From NCBI GenBank assembly GCA_965371965.1, contig CBDVAM010000011.1, positions 1 through 52,683 of the forward strand: a stretch of DNA of 52,683 nt, given 5' to 3'. This DNA comes from S146-42 sp965371965. GTDB lineage: Bacteria; Planctomycetota; Phycisphaerae; Phycisphaerales; UBA1924. The position numbers and the translations under genes are program-made. Positions within the stretch are counted from its first letter, which is position 1. Each line of letters opens with the position of its first letter. Of the stretch, positions 48,956-52,683 are shown one piece after another. Under the pieces are notes generated by a model. It made no database searches, had not been told where the DNA came from, and saw only the letters and a list, made by a program, of their open reading frames with translations.

Positions 48956-50017
48956 CTACCAATCCTGATCCCGCTCGTATCCGAGCGCAACAAGCGTCTG
49001 CCCGGCTTCCTCGTTGAACCATCGGCGGACATCGTCATTGAAATACCGCGCCCAATCGCCCACGACGCCCTTGCGCCGCAGCCCGCTTGGGTCCTCCTGG
49101 CGGGTAAACCCGGGGCTGGTGTCCTCGCCCTGCTCTATCGAGATCGCCCTCTCGGGGTCCACGCCCAAGAACTCGTACATCCCCCGGCGCAATCCCTCGA
49201 TATCGCGATGCAACGACTCGTAACGAACCTCCATCACCGCCGGCGACCCATCGTTCAGCGTCATCCCCGACGCCTGGTCCAGATCGCTCACGGCCCGCTC
49301 GCTCCACGATCGTGCCGCGTGGCGCACCCAACCCTCGTGGCTCAGCAGCAACGCCGGCTCGTCGGCGAACAGGCGGGGATCGTCCTCGAATCGCTCGCGC
49401 AACTGCGCCAGCTCACTCTTGAACGGCTCGCGATCCATCTGGAAGCCCGCGCCGCGCAGGTTGTGCAGAGTGAAACTCACCAGCACGTCCCGCCCATCGC
49501 GAATCACCAGGATGTTCCTCGAGTTCGGCAGCACCTGGCGCACATCGCTCGGCGTGCGATCGCCCAGAATCATGGCCTCGGGCTTTTTCTCGGCTGTTGC
49601 CCGCATGCAACGCCGGATCAAGTCGTGCGTCGCCTTGCGAGCCTCGGGCTTCACGGGCTTGCCTGAACCGATCTGGTGCGATCGCGAACAGAACGACCGC
49701 AGCGCGTTCTGAAATATCTGGAAGTGGAACTCGCCCTGGCAGTTGATGTTCGGGTGCAGGTTCAGCAGGCGCCCGACCCAGTTCGTGCCCGAACGCGGAT
49801 GGCCGCGCACGAAGAAATAGGTGTATGCCGTCAGCGGCTTGGGTTTGAAGACAGCTTCGATCGGCTGTTCATCGCTCGCCTGATCGGCGCTCGGCGCATG
49901 GACCGGATCGCGAACCTGCCCGCTGGTTCCGGGCTCATTCGGGCGCACCTCGACCGCCGCGGAGCTTCCAAGCCCCAGCGCCGACTTCGCCCGCCGAATG
50001 ATCCCGCCCGATTCCAC
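48956..50017 (-). CDS. Sulfotransferase-family protein
   Basis: 353 residues. FVRGHPRSGTNWVGRLLNLHP near residue 68 is the 5'-phosphosulfate loop, VIRDGRDVLVSF the 3'-phosphate motif, and RKGVVGDWARYFND the C-terminal PAPS-binding motif, so all PAPS-binding elements are present. It would transfer sulfate from PAPS to an unknown acceptor. The N-terminal 60 residues are low-complexity and have no membrane segment. Its place between groES and groEL is odd; it is on the same strand, with gaps of 74 and 121 bases. Confidence 0.85.
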   Translation of the reverse strand: MESGGIIRRAKSALGLGSSAAVEVRPNEPGTSGQVRDPVHAPSADQASDEQPIEAVFKPKPLTAYTYFFVRGHPRSGTNWVGRLLNLHPNINCQGEFHFQIFQNALRSFCSRSHQIGSGKPVKPEARKATHDLIRRCMRATAEKKPEAMILGDRTPSDVRQVLPNSRNILVIRDGRDVLVSFTLHNLRGAGFQMDREPFKSELAQLRERFEDDPRLFADEPALLLSHEGWVRHAARSWSERAVSDLDQASGMTLNDGSPAVMEVRYESLHRDIEGLRRGMYEFLGVDPERAISIEQGEDTSPGFTRQEDPSGLRRKGVVGDWARYFNDDVRRWFNEEAGQTLVALGYERDQDW

Positions 50018-50091
50018 TAGCAGCCCCTCAATACCCGACTCACTCTGTCACTTGGCCAGTTCGCCACTTCGCCACTTTGCCACTTCCTGAC

Positions 50092-50379
50092 CTACTGCAC
50101 CAACCCCAACAGCTCACTCTCGCGCATGATGAGATGCTTGTCGCCCTTGATCTCGACCTCGGTGCCGGCGTACTTGCCGTAGACGACGGTGTTGCCCTTC
50201 TTGACGCTCATGGTCGCGCGCTGGCCGTTGTCGAGCAGCATGCCCGGGCCGGTCGCGACGACCCTGCCCTGGACGGGCTTTTCCTTGGCGCTCTCGGGCA
50301 GATAGATGCCGCTGGCGGTCTGGCTCTCGCCCTCGATGGGCTTGACGAGTACGCGATCTTCGAGTGGTTTTACTGCCAT
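50092..50379 (-). CDS. groES: Co-chaperonin GroES
   Basis: 95 residues, normal length. PLEDRVLVKPIEGESQTASGIYLPESAKEKP with the mobile loop, then GRVVATGPGML, KKGNTVVYGKYAGTEVEIKG and LIMRESELLGLVQ. It caps GroEL. ATG 50379 follows AGGAGAAATAG. Its first 35 residues are almost identical to the remnant gene at 51260. Confidence 0.95.
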   Translation of the reverse strand: MAVKPLEDRVLVKPIEGESQTASGIYLPESAKEKPVQGRVVATGPGMLLDNGQRATMSVKKGNTVVYGKYAGTEVEIKGDKHLIMRESELLGLVQ

Positions 50380-50463
50380 TGTCTATTTCTCCTGTTCTTC
50401 TGGTCTCTTCTTCGCTGGCACGGGCGTCCCGCCCGTGCGCCTCTTTACGTTCACTTCTTCCTC

Positions 50464-50497
50464 GTGCCACCGACCGTGGCTCTGCACGGTCGGTGCT
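50464..50497. repeat. Dispersed hairpin repeat, copy 6 (compensated arms)
   Basis: ACCGACCGTG / CACGGTCGGT around GCTCTG. Against the other copies each changed arm base has a matching change on the other arm. A second palindrome, GGCACGGGCG/CGCCCGTGCG-like, lies just upstream at 50417-50440. Confidence 0.8.
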
Positions 50498-50502
50498 CGT
50501 CG

Positions 50503-50736
50503 TCAAGCTGCATCTTCCAGTTCAATCTCAACAACATCACCCTCAGACTCCACGTTCCCCGCCGGCATGGGATCGCCATCGAGCCGAAGACTCTCAATAT
50601 ACGCCTCGATCGCCTCGGTGATATTCGCAATCGCCTCATCGCGCGTCCGCCCATCGCTGTGACACCCCGGCAGCGCCGGCACGCTGGCGCAATACACGCC
50701 GTCGTCGTCTGTCTCGATCGTGACTCGGTACTTCAT
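50503..50736 (-). CDS. HicB-like antitoxin-family protein, no HicA partner
   Basis: 77 residues. MKYRVTIETDDDGVYCASVPALPGCHSDG then RDEAIANITEAIEAYIESL is the HicB RNase H-like fold with the typical C-S-x-G step. In type II modules HicB neutralises HicA mRNA interferase. The residues after 60 lack a recognisable DNA-binding domain. No HicA-like gene was found in the 123 or 129 bases on either side, so this is an orphan, perhaps with a different role. Confidence 0.75.
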   Translation of the reverse strand: MKYRVTIETDDDGVYCASVPALPGCHSDGRTRDEAIANITEAIEAYIESLRLDGDPMPAGNVESEGDVVEIELEDAA

Positions 50737-50865
50737 GGTCTAATCCTCAACGTCCCGGTGCCGTGGTCTGAGCGAGTCTTCGAGAGAAGGTCACTCCGCC
50801 GACCCTTGACTCGCACATGTGCTCCTCGACCGAACCCTAATCAAAGCCAATGCCAGTGCAGTTGA

Positions 50866-51258
50866 TCACTTATCCAAGAACGCCGATATCGCTCCCACAG
50901 CGGCGACTAAAATCAACCCCATCTGAATCCAACCAATTAACTTAATCGCTCGCCAACGCCTCTGGTTACGATTGTCATCAAGTGTCCCGTGAACGACTCG
51001 CTCATCTGCACAAAGAATAATCTCAGCAAGATTCGCCACTGCCGGATATGTAACGGTCAAGACTAGAACTGCCAGGAATGCTGAAACGAATCCAACATAG
51101 TCGAAGAGCTGCGGCTCTGGCCGGAGCCAGATTGGAGAACTTCCGAGGATTCCGGCTGCCAGTACCGAGCGATGGACAAATCCATTCGCATGCCAACCAA
51201 GAGCAAGATTCAACAACTCACGATTGATTTCAGGTTTGACATCCGTTCCTGCACCCAT
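50866..51258 (-). CDS. Small two- to three-TM membrane protein, unknown
   Basis: 130 residues: FVSAFLAVLVLTVTYPAVANLA near residue 60 and IGWIQMGLILVAAVGAISAFL at the C-terminus are TM helices; VHRSVLAAGILG may be a third. Low GC and atypical codon use compared with the chaperone genes. ATG 51258 lies one base after the stop of the groES remnant, so it may be translated by coupling to it. Not recognised. Confidence 0.6.
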   Translation of the reverse strand: MGAGTDVKPEINRELLNLALGWHANGFVHRSVLAAGILGSSPIWLRPEPQLFDYVGFVSAFLAVLVLTVTYPAVANLAEIILCADERVVHGTLDDNRNQRRWRAIKLIGWIQMGLILVAAVGAISAFLDK

Positions 51259-51259
51259 C

Positions 51260-51448
51260 TCAGAACCCCATCTCACACATACGCGGCATCCCGCCACAGA
51301 TGCCGCCCATGCCCGGCATCGCGCCGCCTTGCACCTCGAGATCCGGCTTCTCCTTGGCGCTCTCGGGAAGATAGATCCCGCTGGCGGTCATGCTCTCGCC
51401 CTCGATGGGCTTGAATAGGACGCGGTCTTCGAGTGGCTTAACGGCCAT
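51260..51448 (-). pseudogene. groES-groEL deletion fusion (remnant of a second groESL operon)
   Basis: 62 codons. The first 35 (MAVKPLEDRVLFKPIEGE... to ESAKEKP) copy GroES with two differences from the intact gene at 50092. The rest, GGAMPGMGGICGGMPRMCEMGF, is a GroEL GGM tail in which several Gly codons have become Cys, Arg or Glu by single changes. The simplest history is a deletion joining groES codon 35 to the last codons of a groEL that formerly followed it. Lacking the GroES roof and core, the product should not act as a co-chaperonin. Confidence 0.75.
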
Positions 51449-51474
51449 TCATGATCTCCTTCTGATTCTGCTGC

Positions 51475-51822
51475 TCAACAATTAGTCTTGTGAACTACCG
51501 GCCCATCATTCTCAATCGAACCACCGAGGTACCTGGCATCCCAACCTGCTCCCAGGAGATTCACGACAGCATCGCAGAGGCGATGCTCCAGGTCGCTTGG
51601 CAGGGAATACTTCACTTCGACTCGCTTTGAAAGCAGCGAATCGACTTCTGGGTTGTCCATCCTCCCGGGAGCCGTCCCTGCTTCAAGAGTCTTGCTGGAA
51701 ACTTCCCCAGTTGAGACATGCTCTACGCCTTCCAGGCGGTGGTCATAAAGAGATATAGTTATGATATAGTTTGGCACACCGTTATCCGAAGGCTTTCCAA
51801 TTAGTAGTTCGTGAGTGTACAT
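51475..51822 (-). CDS. Uncharacterised 115-residue protein
   Basis: No signal peptide or TM segment. MYTHELLIGKPSDNGVPNY, a mid VEVKYSLPSDLEHRLCDAVVNLLGAGWDARYLGG, and a polar end. The local base composition is clearly lower in GC than the rest of the window, shared with the next two genes, which suggests transfer. It lies 26 bases upstream of the groES remnant, same strand. Not recognised. Confidence 0.5.
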   Translation of the reverse strand: MYTHELLIGKPSDNGVPNYIITISLYDHRLEGVEHVSTGEVSSKTLEAGTAPGRMDNPEVDSLLSKRVEVKYSLPSDLEHRLCDAVVNLLGAGWDARYLGGSIENDGPVVHKTNC

Positions 51823-51837
51823 GACTGCTCCATTCCC

Positions 51838-52149
51838 CTAGCCGGGTTTATCCTGCCCGCCTTGACCTCGCGACTTGCCCTCATTTTTACTAAGCAGGTC
51901 GAACTGCTTGACGCCAACAGCAGTGACCAAGACTCCAAGAAGCGTGCTCGCCGACTCCGATTCAATCAGCTCTTCTTTGGTAAATATGTACACGGCTCCG
52001 AACGCGGCTAAAACTGTGGTGGAAAAGAACACTAGGTGAATAAGCCGGCTCTTATCGGGAATCTCATTTGCCCGCCAACCAATAACAACTACGGCAGCAA
52101 CTACGACCAAACCTGCTCCAAGCAAAATCCAATACACGACGCCCCCCAT
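51838..52149 (-). CDS. Small two-TM membrane protein, unknown
   Basis: 103 residues from ATG 52149: VVYWILLGAGLVVVAAVVVIGW, then LIHLVFFSTTVLAAFGAVYIFT, a possible third helix (TLLGVLVTAVGVKQF) and a polar tail with GKSRGQGGQDKPG. AT-richer than the chaperone genes. It overlaps no neighbour but lies 15 and 10 bases from them, so the three are likely one transcript. Confidence 0.5.
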   Translation of the reverse strand: MGGVVYWILLGAGLVVVAAVVVIGWRANEIPDKSRLIHLVFFSTTVLAAFGAVYIFTKEELIESESASTLLGVLVTAVGVKQFDLLSKNEGKSRGQGGQDKPG

Positions 52150-52159
52150 ATTCTGCCGC

Positions 52160-52582
52160 TCACTGCCGAAGAACAAAGCTCTTCACTACATCAGGAATAG
52201 ACTCCCACCATTTCTTCCCTGCCACTTCGATGGCCTGCTTTGAACCACAGACGTCTGAATCGACATTGATATTGCAGTTTGAAGGATTCAGTATCATTTT
52301 GAACTCAGCGATCCTACTTGGGTCTGACTTCTCGGCCTCAAGGTGTTCTATCAGCTCACATGCGTGCGGAGTCAGAGCGCAGGTGCCACACATCGACATG
52401 TCTTGCAGGTATCCCCGCCGAGATAAGTCCACCAACACTTCCCCTCGCTCCTGCTCTTCTATCCCTAGCCTTGCCAACACTTCGCTAGCATCAATAAACA
52501 CGGACGTTCTACCGCTGCACTCTTCATAGAGTGACGAAAGCACTAGGACCCGCTCCGCAGCTCGTTTCTCAGTCGTACGCAC
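52160..52582 (-). CDS. Uncharacterised protein, possibly winged-helix
   Basis: 140 residues. The stretch TSVFIDASEVLARLGIEEQERGEVLVDLSRRGYLQDM has the look of a winged-helix (helix, helix, strand wing). It also has CGTCALTPHACELIEHL, with a Cys pair. The C-terminal part (KKWWESIPDVVKSFVL) is helical. Low GC. It heads the three-gene low-GC group; the next 100 bases to the window end are C-rich and hold nothing recognisable. Confidence 0.5.
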   Translation of the reverse strand: MRTTEKRAAERVLVLSSLYEECSGRTSVFIDASEVLARLGIEEQERGEVLVDLSRRGYLQDMSMCGTCALTPHACELIEHLEAEKSDPSRIAEFKMILNPSNCNINVDSDVCGSKQAIEVAGKKWWESIPDVVKSFVLRQ

Positions 52583-52683
52583 TTAGAACCCCCAACCACC
52601 CAAACCCCGCCAACCCCCCCCCCAAACCCCGTCGGGACTGCGGCGGGGTGGGGAACAGTGTTGTGGGACGTGTAGTTCTCGGG

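Overview
The window is a 52.7 kb, high-GC chromosomal segment that looks like a member of the Planctomycetota, probably class Phycisphaerae. The assignment rests on several traits: proteins starting with a prepilin-type FTLIELLVVIAII segment but lacking other pilin context, secreted proteins ending in a dockerin-like GDxDGDGDxDGDDFF repeat, membrane proteins with a CxxCGY...CPECGE ribbon, repeated ClpP-like secreted proteins, and multiple groES/groEL traces. This is inference from protein character, since no rRNA is present.

Layout. 1-9 kb holds housekeeping genes: a TPR-like fragment, EF-G, adenylate kinase, a prepilin-like protein, a transglutaminase-fold protein without its catalytic Cys and His, fumarase C and a threonine dehydratase-like enzyme. 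8.9-11.5 kb is accessory: a PD-(D/E)XK-like fragment, a three-TM protein followed by a chain of tiny overlapping proline-rich genes, a heavily structured minus-strand RNA with its own promoter and terminator, and a hairpin-rich repeat block. 11.5-13.4 kb carries two tandem secreted dockerin-like paralogues plus the tail of a third. 13.6-22.5 kb has a CCA-adding enzyme, three secreted ClpP/SppA-like paralogues around an M3 peptidase, and a PLP decarboxylase. 22.5-26.1 kb is a zinc/manganese ABC importer operon bounded by CACAGAG-type inverted repeats and a composite 123-bp tandem repeat. 26.3-29.9 kb starts with tRNA-Ala and continues with unusual accessory genes (Ala-rich, Pro-rich, apparently leaderless). 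29.9-36 kb has an S9 peptidase, an FHA/PP2C phosphatase, two bactofilin-like proteins and a second prepilin-like protein. 36.4-41.7 kb contains RidA, a small transaldolase, a truncated Hsp70-like ATPase, an acyl-CoA synthetase and a secreted helical-repeat protein.

41.8-51.5 kb is a long minus-strand chaperone region. In transcription order it reads: groES remnant, TM protein, HicB-like, groES, sulfotransferase, groEL, CPCC protein, dnaJ, grpE, FmdB-type ribbon protein, four tandem TM/zinc-ribbon paralogues, acpS. Most genes from grpE to acpS overlap, so they are probably translationally coupled. The last kilobase carries three lower-GC genes of unknown function.

The strongest candidates for something undescribed are: the array of overlapping proline-rich micro-genes (9.3-10.5 kb); the structured RNA (10.78-11.11 kb), which carries a 12-nt perfect complement to the usual 16S rRNA 3' end; the four-member TM/zinc-ribbon family in the chaperone operon; and the deletion-born groES-groEL fusion. 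Dispersed repeats are also notable: a hairpin family with compensatory arm changes, and several heptanucleotide tandem arrays.
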